From: Acidisphaera sp.
GTDB lineage: Bacteria; Pseudomonadota; Alphaproteobacteria; Acetobacterales; Acetobacteraceae
Assembly: GCA_019240395.1 (NCBI GenBank)
Contig: JAFAYM010000256.1
Location: 1-39,511 of the forward strand
DNA length: 39,511 nt
Direction: 5' to 3'
The translations under genes and the position numbers were made by a program. Below, in pieces: positions 8,059-16,507 of this stretch. Within the stretch, counting starts at the first letter, position 1. Every line of letters begins with the position of its first letter. The notes beneath the pieces were generated by a model that did no database searches, had not been told where the DNA came from, and saw nothing but the letters and a program-made list of their open reading frames with translations.

Positions 8059-10986
8059 ATGACGAAGCGCATGCTGATCGATGCCACCCACGCGGAAGAA
8101 ACCCGCGTGGTGGTGCTGGACGGTAGCCGGCTCGAAGACTACGACGTCGAGACCTCGACCAAGAAGCAGCTCAAGGGCAACATCTATCTTGCCAAGATCG
8201 TCCGCGTGGAGCCGAGTCTCCAGGCGGCCTTCGTCGAGTATGGCGGCAACCGCCACGGCTTCCTGGCCTTCGACGAGATCCATCCCGACTACTACCAGAT
8301 CCCGGTCGCCGACCGGCAGCGCCTGCTCGCCATGCAGGCCCAGGCGCGCGAGGAGGACGAGTTCGGCGACGAGCACGATGACCCGCCGCCGCGTCCGTCG
8401 AGCCGGTTCGAGACCGCCGCTTCGGAGCCGACACCGCCCGAAGCGGCGACACCCGAGAGCGCGGAGCCGGAGACCGGGTCAGCCGAGACGGGCGCGCCCG
8501 AGACTGGGGCGCCCGAGACTGGGGCGCTCGAGACCGGGGCGCCGCAAGCCGAGCCTCCCGCTTCCGCCTTGCCCGAGCAAAGCGCCGAACCCGAAGAGAA
8601 CCGGGGGAGCTCGGCCGAGACCGACATCCCGGTGCTGCCGGAGCCGGAGCCGCAACCGGACATCGCCTCGACGATGCCACCTGTCGTCGCCGCCACGGCC
8701 GAGCTTGCCGCAGAGAGTGCGGCGCAGGCCGCGCCCATCGCCCAGGACATCATCGTCGCCGACGCCGACATCGCGCCGACCCCGCCCGCCGAAGACACCG
8801 GCGCCCCGGAAACCCCGATTGAGGGATCGGCCGATGTCGGGCCGATGCCGGCAGAGACCGGCGAAGAGACCGGCTCCGCAGCGGCGCCAGCAGGCGAGAT
8901 CGAGACGGTCGCCGCCGATGCCCCGCCGCCCGAGACGGTGGGTGGGGAGGATGACGGCGGCGAGGACGGGCGCGAGCGCCGCATCCGCCAGCGCTTCCTG
9001 CGCAACTACAAGATCCAGGAGGTCATCCACCGCCGCCAGATCCTGCTGGTGCAGGTCGTCAAGGAGGAGCGCGGCACCAAGGGCGCGGCGCTCACCACCT
9101 ACATCTCGCTCGCCGGCCGGTTTTCCGTGCTGATGCCGAACTCGCCGCGCGGCGGCGGCATCTCCCGCAAGATCACCTCCGCCGCCGACCGCCGGCGCCT
9201 CAAGGAGATCACCGCCGAACTCGACATCCCCGAGGGCATGGGGCTGATCGTGCGCACCGCGGGCGCCAACCGCCCGAAGCCGGAGATCAAGCGCGACTGC
9301 GAATACCTGCTGCGGCTGTGGGACGACATCCGCGAGACCACGCTGCGGTCCGTGGCGCCGGCGCTGATCCATGAGGAAGCCTCGCTGATCAAGCGCGCCA
9401 TCCGCGACGGCTATTCCCGCGACATCGACGAGGTGCTGGTCGACGGCGAGGACGGCTGGAAGGCCGCCCGCGACTACATGCGCATGCTGATGCCGGCGCA
9501 CGCCCGAAAGGTCCAGCCCTGGACCGACGGCAGCCAGCCGCTCTTCGCCCGCTACCAGGTGGAGGCGCAGCTCGACGCCATGCTGGTGCCGAACGTGCAG
9601 CTCAAATCCGGCGGCTATCTCGTCATCAATCAGACCGAGGCGCTGGTCGCCATCGACGTCAACTCCGGCCGCTCGACGCGTGAGCGCGGCATCGAGGAGA
9701 CGGCGCTGCGCACCAACCTGGAGGCCGCGGACGAGGCGGCCCGCCAGCTGCGGCTGCGCGACCTGGCCGGGCTGATCGTCATCGACTTCATCGACATGGA
9801 GGCCAAGCGGCACAACGCCATGGTCGAGCGGCGCCTCAAGGAGGGGCTGAAGAACGACCGGGCGCGCATCCAGGTGGGCCATATCAGCCATTTCGGCCTG
9901 ATGGAGATGAGCCGGCAGCGGCTGCGGCCGTCGCTGGCGGAGACCAGCTTCATCGCCTGTCCGCAGTGCGGCGGCACCGGCCATGTCCGCAGCACCGAGA
10001 GCGGGGCGATCCACGTGCTGCGCGGCATCGAGGAAGAGGCGGCAAAGCGGCGCTCGGCCGAGATCATGGTGCACGTGGCGGGGCCGATCGCGATGTACAT
10101 CCTCAATCACAAGCGCGACCGGCTGCACGAGATGGAGGCCCGCTACGGCATGCGGGTGCTGTTCACCGCCGATCCCGCGCTGATCGCCCCGCAGATGCGC
10201 ATCGAGCGCCTGCGCGCGCTGGAGCCCGCGGCCGCACCGTCCCCCGCCCTCCCGCCACCCGCGCCCATCCAACCCGTCGAGGAGATCGCGGAGGAGGAAG
10301 CTGCCGAAGAAGCCGACATCGAGGAGACCCGGGCGCCCGACAATGCGAAAGACGGCGCGGCGGCCGATGGCCACAGCGTGGCCGAGCCGGCCGGGGAGAC
10401 GGCGGAGGAGAGCGAACAGCGCCGGCGGCGGCGCCGGCGGCGGCGCCGTGGCGGGCGCCGCGAGGACGGCACCGAGGAAGCGCTGCCGGCCATCGCCGAG
10501 CCGGGAGCCGAGCAGCCCGCAACCGAACCCGCAGCCGAACCGACCGCCGAGCCGCCCGCCGAGCCGCCCACCGAGCCGACGGAGGCCGGCAGCGAGGAGG
10601 AACAGCGAGCCCGGCGGCGCGGCCGACGCGGCGGCCGGCGGCGCCGGCGCGAGCCCTCCGAGGAACCGCAGGTCGGGACGCCTGCCGAAATCCCGCCCGA
10701 GCCGATGCCGGTCTATGCCGGTCCTACTCCTGCCGATCCGTTCGGCCCGACCTTCGACATCTTCGACGCCCTGGAAGCGGCCGAGCAGGCGCCGAGGCCT
10801 TTGCCGACGCCGCCCTTGCCGGAGCCCGAAGCGGTCACGGAGCCTCCCGAGCCGCCGGCGCCGGAACCCGAACCGCGGAGTGCCGAGGTGGTGGTCCTGG
10901 AGCAGCCCGCCGAGCCGGCTATCCGGCCGGTCCTGGTGAACGGCACGCCCGCCGCCGAGCGGAAGCGGGGCTGGTGGAAACGCTGA
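8059..10986 (+). CDS. rne: Ribonuclease E (Rne/Rng family)
   Basis: 975 codons. RNase E is the endonuclease that starts mRNA decay and matures rRNA and tRNA. The order is: N-terminal RNase H-like strand (MLIDATHAEETRVVVLD); S1 domain (KGNIYLAKIVRVEPSLQAAFVEYGG...HGFLAFDEI); an acidic Pro/Glu/Ala insertion of about 200 residues (8360-8965) inside S1; then S1 resumes (RNYKIQEVIHRRQILLVQVVKEERGTKGAALT). Catalytic Asp residues are in VAIDVNSGR and GLIVIDFIDM; the Zn-link is CPQCGGTG. The C-terminal 240 residues are disordered, with Arg runs (RRRRRRRRRGGRR; RARRRGRRGGRRRRR) typical of RNA binding and degradosome scaffolding. The ATG at 8059 is fixed by conserved MTKRMLIDATH. S1 insertions are known in alphaproteobacterial RNase E. 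Confidence 0.96.
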   Translation: MTKRMLIDATHAEETRVVVLDGSRLEDYDVETSTKKQLKGNIYLAKIVRVEPSLQAAFVEYGGNRHGFLAFDEIHPDYYQIPVADRQRLLAMQAQAREEDEFGDEHDDPPPRPSSRFETAASEPTPPEAATPESAEPETGSAETGAPETGAPETGALETGAPQAEPPASALPEQSAEPEENRGSSAETDIPVLPEPEPQPDIASTMPPVVAATAELAAESAAQAAPIAQDIIVADADIAPTPPAEDTGAPETPIEGSADVGPMPAETGEETGSAAAPAGEIETVAADAPPPETVGGEDDGGEDGRERRIRQRFLRNYKIQEVIHRRQILLVQVVKEERGTKGAALTTYISLAGRFSVLMPNSPRGGGISRKITSAADRRRLKEITAELDIPEGMGLIVRTAGANRPKPEIKRDCEYLLRLWDDIRETTLRSVAPALIHEEASLIKRAIRDGYSRDIDEVLVDGEDGWKAARDYMRMLMPAHARKVQPWTDGSQPLFARYQVEAQLDAMLVPNVQLKSGGYLVINQTEALVAIDVNSGRSTRERGIEETALRTNLEAADEAARQLRLRDLAGLIVIDFIDMEAKRHNAMVERRLKEGLKNDRARIQVGHISHFGLMEMSRQRLRPSLAETSFIACPQCGGTGHVRSTESGAIHVLRGIEEEAAKRRSAEIMVHVAGPIAMYILNHKRDRLHEMEARYGMRVLFTADPALIAPQMRIERLRALEPAAAPSPALPPPAPIQPVEEIAEEEAAEEADIEETRAPDNAKDGAAADGHSVAEPAGETAEESEQRRRRRRRRRRGGRREDGTEEALPAIAEPGAEQPATEPAAEPTAEPPAEPPTEPTEAGSEEEQRARRRGRRGGRRRRREPSEEPQVGTPAEIPPEPMPVYAGPTPADPFGPTFDIFDALEAAEQAPRPLPTPPLPEPEAVTEPPEPPAPEPEPRSAEVVVLEQPAEPAIRPVLVNGTPAAERKRGWWKR
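8470..8544 (+). repeat. 15-bp x 5 tandem repeat inside rne
   Basis: Five consecutive 15-base units of the form GAGACYGGGGCGCCC encode ETGSA-ETGAP-ETGAP-ETGAL-ETGAP in the acidic S1 insertion. Units are in frame, so copy-number change would lengthen or shorten the linker by five residues without breaking the gene. Confidence 0.9.
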
Positions 10987-11001
10987 CTTGAGTCACGGGG
11001 T

Positions 11002-11021
11002 CTGGGGCCGACGGGCCCCAG
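11002..11021 (+). terminator. Hairpin downstream of rne
   Basis: CTGGGGCC-GACG-GGCCCCAG is a perfect 8-bp stem with a 4-base loop, 15 bases after the rne stop. No T-run follows, so it is either a weak or Rho-assisted terminator or a 3' end stabiliser. Confidence 0.55.
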
Positions 11022-11073
11022 CGGGGTCCCATACTTCAGCGTGTGGGGGCAGCGCCCCTCGCTTGGCTTCCTG

Positions 11074-11715
11074 ATGCTTTCCCATCACCTTCTCGCCACT
11101 CTGCTCCACCGCTACGGCTATGGCGGCATCGGCCTGGTGATCATGCTGGAAAGCATCGGCATGCCGCTGCCGGGCGAGAGCCTGATGCTGGCGGCGGCGA
11201 TCTATGCCGCGGCGACGAACGAGCTCGACATCGTCGCGGTGGTGCTGGTCGCGTCGGCGGGCGCGATCGCCGGCGGCGAGATCGGCTTCCTGCTCGGCCG
11301 GAGCATCGGCCTGCGGCTGCTGACCCGGTTCGGCCGGCGGATCGGCCTGACGCCGCAGCGCCTGCGGCTCGGCCAGTTCCTGTTCCGCCGGCATGGCGGC
11401 AAGGTCGTCTTCTTCGGCCGCTTCATCGTCGTGCTGCGCACGCTGGCAGCCCTGCTGGCCGGCGCCATCGGCATGGATTGGCGGAGCTTCCTGCTGTTCA
11501 ACGTGCTCGGCGGCTTCGCTTGGTGCAGCCTCTACGGCTTCGGCGCCTACCTGCTCGGCGACGCCGCGCGGCATCTGAGCGGGCCGATCGGCATCGTCAT
11601 CGGCGTCATCGGGACGGCGGCGATCATCAGCGTCGTCATATTCCTCAAGCGCAACGAGAAGCGGCTGCAGGCCGACGCCGAGCGGGAGATGGCGGGGCAG
11701 CCGGACCTCGCCTGA
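11074..11715 (+). CDS. DedA family inner-membrane protein
   Basis: 213 codons. The DedA/SNARE-associated family signatures are present: LVIMLESIGMPLPGESLMLAAA, then FFGRFIVVLRTLAALLAGAIGMDWRSFLLFNVLGG. Several hydrophobic segments and two re-entrant-like loops are apparent, with a basic C-terminus. DedA proteins are linked to lipid carrier (undecaprenyl phosphate or phospholipid) recycling and to pH and envelope homeostasis; substrate cannot be told from the sequence. The ATG at 11074 is preferred for its family-like start (MLSHHLLATLLHRYGYGG); a GTG at 11041 is the alternative, and neither has a strong SD. Confidence 0.88.
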   Translation: MLSHHLLATLLHRYGYGGIGLVIMLESIGMPLPGESLMLAAAIYAAATNELDIVAVVLVASAGAIAGGEIGFLLGRSIGLRLLTRFGRRIGLTPQRLRLGQFLFRRHGGKVVFFGRFIVVLRTLAALLAGAIGMDWRSFLLFNVLGGFAWCSLYGFGAYLLGDAARHLSGPIGIVIGVIGTAAIISVVIFLKRNEKRLQADAEREMAGQPDLA

Positions 11716-11721
11716 TCCAGA

Positions 11722-12903
11722 TCAGGCCGATATCGCTCGATCCCGAGACCAGTGCCGCAGCCGCTCCGCGGCCTGCCGAATGTCCGCCTCCCTGCCGCAA
11801 TAGCTGAAGCGCACGAACCGGCGGCCGCGGTCGGCGTCGAAATCGACGCCCGGGGTCGCCGCAATGCCCGCCTCGGCCAGCATGTCGGCGCAGAAGGCGA
11901 TGCTGTCGTTCGAGCGCTCGCCGATATCGGCATAGAGATAGAACGCCCCCTCGGCCGGGCTGAGCCGCGCGAAGCCGGCCTGCGGCAGCGCCTGCAGCAG
12001 GAAGTCGCGGGAGCGGCGGTAGCGCGCCACATTGGCCTGCAGCTCGTCGGTGCAGTCGAAGGCCGCCTCGGCGGCGATCTGCGCGAGGTGCGGCGCGCTG
12101 ATGAAGAAGTTCTGCGCCAGGCACTCGACAGGGCGCACCAGCTCCTCGGGCAGCACCAGCCAGCCGATGCGCCAGCCCGTCATGCTGAAATATTTCGAGA
12201 AGCTGTTGACCACGACGGCATGCGGGCTGGCCGCCGCGGCGGTGGCGATCGCGCTGTCGTAGTGCAGCCCGTGATAGATCTCGTCGGAGATCAGCCGCAC
12301 CCCGTTGGCGTCGCACCAGGCGGCGATGGCGGCCAGTTCGTCGGGATGCAGCATGGTCCCGGCGGGGTTGCAGGGGCTGGCCACGATCAGCCCGTCGGGC
12401 GGCGGATCGAGCCGCTCGAGCAGGCCGACGGACGGCTGAAAGCGGGTCTCCGGTCCGGCGGCCAGGATAACCGGCTGGATGCCCAGCGCGGTCAGAATGT
12501 TCAGATAGGGCGGGTAATAGGGCGCGGTCAGCGCCACCCGGTCGCCGCGGTCGAAGGCCGCCAGGAAGGCCAGCGGAAACGCCCCGGAGGCGCCGAGGGT
12601 CACCGCCACCCGGTGCGGCGCCACGCTGAGGCCGTACCAGTCGCGATAGTGCCGGGCGATCCGCCGGCGCAGGCCGGGCCGGCCGAACGCCTCGGTGTAG
12701 CCGAGCGGATCGCCGCTTCGCAGCGCCGCCTGCACCGCTTCCACCGCGCCGGCGGGGGCGCCGGTGCCGGGCTGCCCCACCTCCAGCCGCAGCACCCCCG
12801 GCGCGCCCGGCGCCAGCGCCGCCTGGCGCGCATTGGCCGCGGCGATCACGTCCATCACCAGGAAGGGCGGGGCGTTGGCGCCCCGACCGATTTTCAGCGC
12901 CAT
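11722..12903 (-). CDS. PLP-dependent aminotransferase, class I/II
   Basis: 393 codons. This is a fold-type I aminotransferase. Visible motifs are LGYTEAFGRPGLRRRIARHY, the substrate/PLP segment APYYPPYLNILTALG, SPCNPAGTM (conserved Asn), LISDEIYHGLHY (Asp that contacts the pyridine nitrogen) and the Schiff-base lysine in NSFSKYFSMTGWRIGW. It closely resembles the aspartate/aromatic aminotransferase-like group; the amino donor is not predictable. Its ATG overlaps the stop of the upstream GGT-like gene as ATGA, so the two are translationally coupled. Confidence 0.93.
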   Translation of the reverse strand: MALKIGRGANAPPFLVMDVIAAANARQAALAPGAPGVLRLEVGQPGTGAPAGAVEAVQAALRSGDPLGYTEAFGRPGLRRRIARHYRDWYGLSVAPHRVAVTLGASGAFPLAFLAAFDRGDRVALTAPYYPPYLNILTALGIQPVILAAGPETRFQPSVGLLERLDPPPDGLIVASPCNPAGTMLHPDELAAIAAWCDANGVRLISDEIYHGLHYDSAIATAAAASPHAVVVNSFSKYFSMTGWRIGWLVLPEELVRPVECLAQNFFISAPHLAQIAAEAAFDCTDELQANVARYRRSRDFLLQALPQAGFARLSPAEGAFYLYADIGERSNDSIAFCADMLAEAGIAATPGVDFDADRGRRFVRFSYCGREADIRQAAERLRHWSRDRAISA

Positions 12904-14366
12904 CAATCGCCGCCGAGCGCCAGGCCGGCGCCGCGCGGGTCGGTGGCCCAGCGGCACGAGCGCTGCGCGTCCGGCAGGTAGCCGCTGCAGGCGATGGCGT
13001 TGACGCGGCCGGGCTCGGGCACCGGCACCGCCTGGTTGCCGCCGCCGCGCAGCACGTCGATCAGGCCGGCCGCCACCGCCAGCGGCGCCCCCGCCTGGCC
13101 GGAGGCCGCGACCTCGGCGCGGAAGGCGTGGATGTTGTCGTTCCAGGCGAGCGCCGCGGAAAGCAGCGGCGGCGGCACCGCCGCCGGGGAGGCGGCCAGC
13201 AGCATGCCGGTCTCCGGCACCACCCGCCCGGTGCCGAAGAGGTTGTCCATGGTCACCGCGCAGGCCACCGCATTGCCGTCCCGATCGAGGGTCGCGAACG
13301 ACGTGGAGGCCGGCAGCGGCGGCAGCGCGCCGGCCGATCCGGCTGCGGCGAGCACCGCCATCGGGTCGCCGCCCCCGGCCCGCCAGCGCAGCGCCACGCC
13401 CATCGCCCGCTCCTGCGCCTGGGCGAGCGCGCGCGCGTCGCCCTGCAGCACCTGGAACGCCGCCGCGGCGGCCAGGCCGCCATCGGCCGGCGGCGGCAGG
13501 AAAGCGACCCGGTCGCGGCCGCTGCGCAGGATGATCGGCGCCGCGGTGCGCGGCAGGGCGCCACGCAAGGCGTCGGCCGAGAGCGCTCCGCCGACGATCG
13601 CCGACCCTTCCACGAGCCGGCGCGCCAGCACGCCCTGATAGAGATCGCCGACGCCGCCGACCCGCAGCTGCGACAGGGTGGAGCCGAGGTCCGGCTGCAG
13701 CAGAGTCGCCCCCTCGGCGAGCGGCGTGCCCGACGGTCCGAAGATCGCCCGGGCACCCGGATCGGCCAGCAGCGGCCCGCTCACCACGGCCAGGTCATTG
13801 GCGAAGGCGCGGGAGACCTGCACGCCGAAATGCGCCAGCTGCTCGGCCGGCACGATCAGGGTCTCGATCGGGCGGCGGCCATAGCGGGCTTGCAGCGCAT
13901 AGAGGCCGCGGGCCAGCATCGGCACCGCCGCCGGCCGGTCCGAGCCCGCCGTCACCGGGGCGGCCACGGGGGTGAACAGGATGGCCTCCGGCACGCCGCC
14001 GCCCGGACCATCGCGGCTCGGGTTGTAGGCCAGGCAGGCCCCGCCGGCGCCCAGCCCGGCCCGCGACGGCAAGGTGACGGTCAGCGCGAAGCCGAGCGCC
14101 GTCGCCGCGTCCGCCGCATCGCCCCCCTGGGCAAGCACCTGGCGGGCGACCAGGGCGGCCCGCGGCTCGTCAGCCGCAACGCCGCCGAGGAAGCCCCTGA
14201 TGAAGCCGGGCTGCCCCTCCGTCGGTGCGTTGCCGCCGCCCAGGAAGAAATCGCCGACCGAGCCCATGGTGTCGCAGCCGGCAGTCGCCAGCGCCGTCGC
14301 GAGCGCCAGGGCCAGGCACAGCCGCCGGCTCACCGAGGACGCCGAGACCGAGACGTTGCTGCGCAC
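12903..14366 (-). CDS. Gamma-glutamyltransferase-like lipoprotein
   Basis: 487 codons from a GTG start with GGAGG 8 bases upstream. The N-terminus is a lipoprotein signal (LCLALALATALATAGC, lipobox Cys about 30), so the product should be anchored to the envelope. Homology to GGT is visible in GGDAADAATALGFALTVTLP and in the small-subunit start STSFATLDRDGNAVACAVTMDNLFGTGR. In classical GGT the nucleophile position here is Thr (NTTHYSVVDKDGNAV); this protein has Ser at that position followed by Thr. At 487 residues it is about 90 shorter than E. coli GGT. It may be a divergent amidohydrolase that self-cleaves, or it may be inactive. It is co-transcribed with the aminotransferase. Confidence 0.82.
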   Translation of the reverse strand: MRSNVSVSASSVSRRLCLALALATALATAGCDTMGSVGDFFLGGGNAPTEGQPGFIRGFLGGVAADEPRAALVARQVLAQGGDAADAATALGFALTVTLPSRAGLGAGGACLAYNPSRDGPGGGVPEAILFTPVAAPVTAGSDRPAAVPMLARGLYALQARYGRRPIETLIVPAEQLAHFGVQVSRAFANDLAVVSGPLLADPGARAIFGPSGTPLAEGATLLQPDLGSTLSQLRVGGVGDLYQGVLARRLVEGSAIVGGALSADALRGALPRTAAPIILRSGRDRVAFLPPPADGGLAAAAAFQVLQGDARALAQAQERAMGVALRWRAGGGDPMAVLAAAGSAGALPPLPASTSFATLDRDGNAVACAVTMDNLFGTGRVVPETGMLLAASPAAVPPPLLSAALAWNDNIHAFRAEVAASGQAGAPLAVAAGLIDVLRGGGNQAVPVPEPGRVNAIACSGYLPDAQRSCRWATDPRGAGLALGGD

Positions 14367-14537
14367 CTACGCTATCCTCCGCGCCGGCGGTCCCGGGCTG
14401 CTGCCTGATCCGTGCGGCCAGACTGGCCTGACAAGGCAGGCTGCCATAGACTCCTTCGCGGGCACCGGCAACCGGCTGTTCCGCAAGGGCGCATGCCCGA
14501 GACCGACGAACTCCCGACCAATCGACGAGGACACGCA

Positions 14538-15290
14538 ATGAAAATCCTGGCCCGGGCGCTGCCGCTGGCGCTCCTGCTCCTGCCGCTGCCCGGCTTCGCC
14601 CAAGGCTATACGCCGGCGGTCACGCAGTTCACCGCCGCCCAGCGCGACGAGATCGTCGCCATCGTCCGGGCGGCGCTGAAGAGCGACCCCTCGATACTGC
14701 GCGACGCCGTCACCTCGCTGCAGGCCGACGAGGGACTGCGCCACGAGGCAGCGTCACGCGCTGCCATCGCCGCCACCCGCGAGAAGCTGGCGCACGCATC
14801 CGAGGACCCGGTGGCGGGCAATCCCGCCGGCGACGTCACGCTCATCGAGTTCTACGACGTCCGCTGCCCCTACTGCCGGCGCATGCTGCCGGTGATGGAC
14901 CAGCTGCTCCGCGAGGATCACGGCGTCCGGCTGGTGCTGAAGGATCTGCCGGTGCTCGGCCCGCCGAGCGTTCTGGGCGCGAAGGCGATGCTCGCGGCCC
15001 AGCGCCAGGGCGGCTACTTCAAGCTGCAGGACGTGCTGATGCGCGCCACCGGGCCGATCACCGAGGACACGCTGGCGACCCAGGCGCAGATGCTTGGACT
15101 GGACTGGCCGCGAATGCAGCGCGACATGGCCGACCCGGCGATCCAGCAGCACATCGATGCCGATCTCGCCCTGGCGCACACTCTCAACATCCAGGGCACG
15201 CCGGCGCTGGTCATCGGCGATCACCTCATCCCCGGAGCTGTCGAGATCGCCGAGCTGCGGCAGGCCATCGCCGAAACGCGGGCACAGTGA
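14538..15290 (+). CDS. DsbA/thioredoxin-fold disulfide oxidoreductase
   Basis: 250 codons. A Sec signal peptide (MKILARALPLALLLLPLPGFAQ) is followed by a helical region (about 25-90) and a thioredoxin-fold domain. The active site is DVRCPYCRRM (CPYC) and the cis-Pro loop is IQGTPALVIGDHLIPG. The shape matches the DsbA family proteins of alphaproteobacteria (ScsC/Com1-like) that oxidise or isomerise periplasmic disulfides. GAGG lies about 8 bases before the ATG. No DsbB partner is in the window. Confidence 0.92.
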   Translation: MKILARALPLALLLLPLPGFAQGYTPAVTQFTAAQRDEIVAIVRAALKSDPSILRDAVTSLQADEGLRHEAASRAAIAATREKLAHASEDPVAGNPAGDVTLIEFYDVRCPYCRRMLPVMDQLLREDHGVRLVLKDLPVLGPPSVLGAKAMLAAQRQGGYFKLQDVLMRATGPITEDTLATQAQMLGLDWPRMQRDMADPAIQQHIDADLALAHTLNIQGTPALVIGDHLIPGAVEIAELRQAIAETRAQ

Positions 15291-15380
15291 GAGCGAGCGC
15301 CTTTTGAGGATGTCGGCTTGACAGATCGTCAAAGGAGCGAACGATCCTAGACGCGGGGCCCGGGTGGCCGGGAAAATGCA
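15291..15380 (+). other. Intergenic region with short direct repeat
   Basis: Between the DsbA-like gene and the autotransporter-like fragment. Its end holds two near-identical copies of CCGGGRAAATGCAG (15368-15381 and 15385-15398) with a 17-base period. No gene or clear terminator seen. Confidence 0.5.
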
Positions 15381-15607
15381 GTGACCGGGGAAATGCAGCG
15401 CAAGCGCAATAATTTCATTTGCGTTCAGGAATGCCAGAACGATACGACCAATCTGCTCCTGACCAACACCGGAACGATCACCGCCAACGGCAGCAACCCC
15501 CTGGTATTGTCCTCCTCGACGGTGCTCTCTCACGTCACCAATACGGGCGTGCTCGGCGGCACGCTGACCAACACAATACCGGCCTCATTCAGGCCACCAG
15601 CGCCTGA
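15381..15607 (+). pseudogene. Decayed fragment of an autotransporter/adhesin passenger-type protein
   Basis: The frame from 15381 encodes LLLTNTGTITANGSNPLVLSS followed by a segment ending VTNTGVLGGTLTN. This is the alternating NTG/TIT pattern of beta-helical passenger repeats in autotransporters and haemagglutinin-like proteins. At about 15571 the repeat continues in another frame (NTGLIQATSA then TGA at 15605), consistent with a one-base loss. There is no signal peptide, no beta-barrel and no sensible N-terminus, so it is a remnant, not a gene. Its Thr/Asn/Ser-rich codon use and lower GC differ from the flanking genes, which suggests acquired DNA. Confidence 0.5.
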
Positions 15608-15758
15608 TCACTTCCCGCGTCCGGCACGGCCGATTGCCGCTCCAGCGGCAACTCCGATGGTGGGACAGGCGTAGCCACTTCGGAAACGGCTCGGCCTGTG
15701 TCGCCGGCCATACGAAGCGGGGCTACCTGATGACCGATCGGCTGATGACGGCACTGAC
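15608..15758 (+). other. Intergenic stretch, no gene seen
   Basis: Short open frames only. It may be further debris of the adjacent adhesin-like fragment, but I see no recognisable protein motif. It must hold the promoter of the DUF1345 gene. Confidence 0.4.
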
Positions 15759-16418
15759 TTGAGCGTGCTTCCCCCGTTCATCGCGGCGCGGCCGCGGCTG
15801 TTCGCCGGCCTGCTCTGCGGCCTCATCGCCTGGCCGCTGCTGCCGAACGGGCTCGCGCCTATGGTTCGCGCGGTCTGCGCCTGGGATATCGGCGTGCTCG
15901 TCTATCTCCTCGGCACCGGCGTGCTGTTCTGCTCGGAGCATCTGGACCGCATGCCGGCCGACGCCGAGCGTCAGCAGGAGGGCGAGTGGACCATCTTCGC
16001 CATCACCGTCGCCGTCGTGGTGATCAGCCTGGTCGCGATCCTCGGCGTGTTCTCCGGCAGCAAGGACCTGCCGCCGCAAGCGCGCGGCCTGCGCATCGCC
16101 CTGGTGACCCTGACGCTGCTGGCCTCCTGGCTGATGGCGCACGCGACGTTCTGCTTCCGCTACGCCCATGAATACTATTCCCGCACGCCGGGCCGGGAGG
16201 GGTTCGACGGCGGCCTGGAATTTCCCGGGGAGACTCGCCCCGACTATCTGGATTTCGCGTATTTTTCCCTGGTCCTCGGCATGACCTTCCAGGTCTCGGA
16301 CGTGCAGATCACGTCTCGCAAGCTGCGCCGGCTCGCCGCGGTGCACGGACTGCTGAGCTTCATGTTCAACACCGTCATCCTGGCGCTCACCGTCAACATC
16401 GCCGCCAGCTTCCTGTAG
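15759..16418 (+). CDS. DUF1345 family membrane protein
   Basis: 219 codons. Five or six hydrophobic segments are visible. Family-typical segments are YAHEYYSRTPGREGFDGGLEFPG and PDYLDFAYFSLVLGMTFQVSDVQITSRKLRR, which place it in DUF1345. Function is unknown; the conserved aromatic, Asp- and His-containing stretch between membrane segments is the hallmark. The start is uncertain: TTG at 15759 or GTG at 15765, neither with a strong SD. It lies alone between an adhesin-like remnant and a tannase-like gene. Confidence 0.85.
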   Translation: MSVLPPFIAARPRLFAGLLCGLIAWPLLPNGLAPMVRAVCAWDIGVLVYLLGTGVLFCSEHLDRMPADAERQQEGEWTIFAITVAVVVISLVAILGVFSGSKDLPPQARGLRIALVTLTLLASWLMAHATFCFRYAHEYYSRTPGREGFDGGLEFPGETRPDYLDFAYFSLVLGMTFQVSDVQITSRKLRRLAAVHGLLSFMFNTVILALTVNIAASFL

Positions 16419-16507
16419 CCGCAGAGCCATCGCCTTTCCCTTGACTCATGCCGCCGGGGGAACGGAAGCTGGTGCGGGTCCAAAACAGAACCGACCGGGG
16501 AAAACGC

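Noticed and set aside
7650-8126. 158-codon frame in the rne leader as a gene
   Set aside because: Arg/Pro/Ser-rich, no ribosome site, and it runs into rne in another frame.
8470-8544. 15-bp repeat in rne as a CRISPR or mobile element
   Set aside because: It is in frame within a coding gene and encodes an ETGAP linker.
8479-10374. Long minus-strand frame opposite rne
   Set aside because: Low-complexity His/Asp/Gly-rich shadow; rne motifs are on the plus strand.
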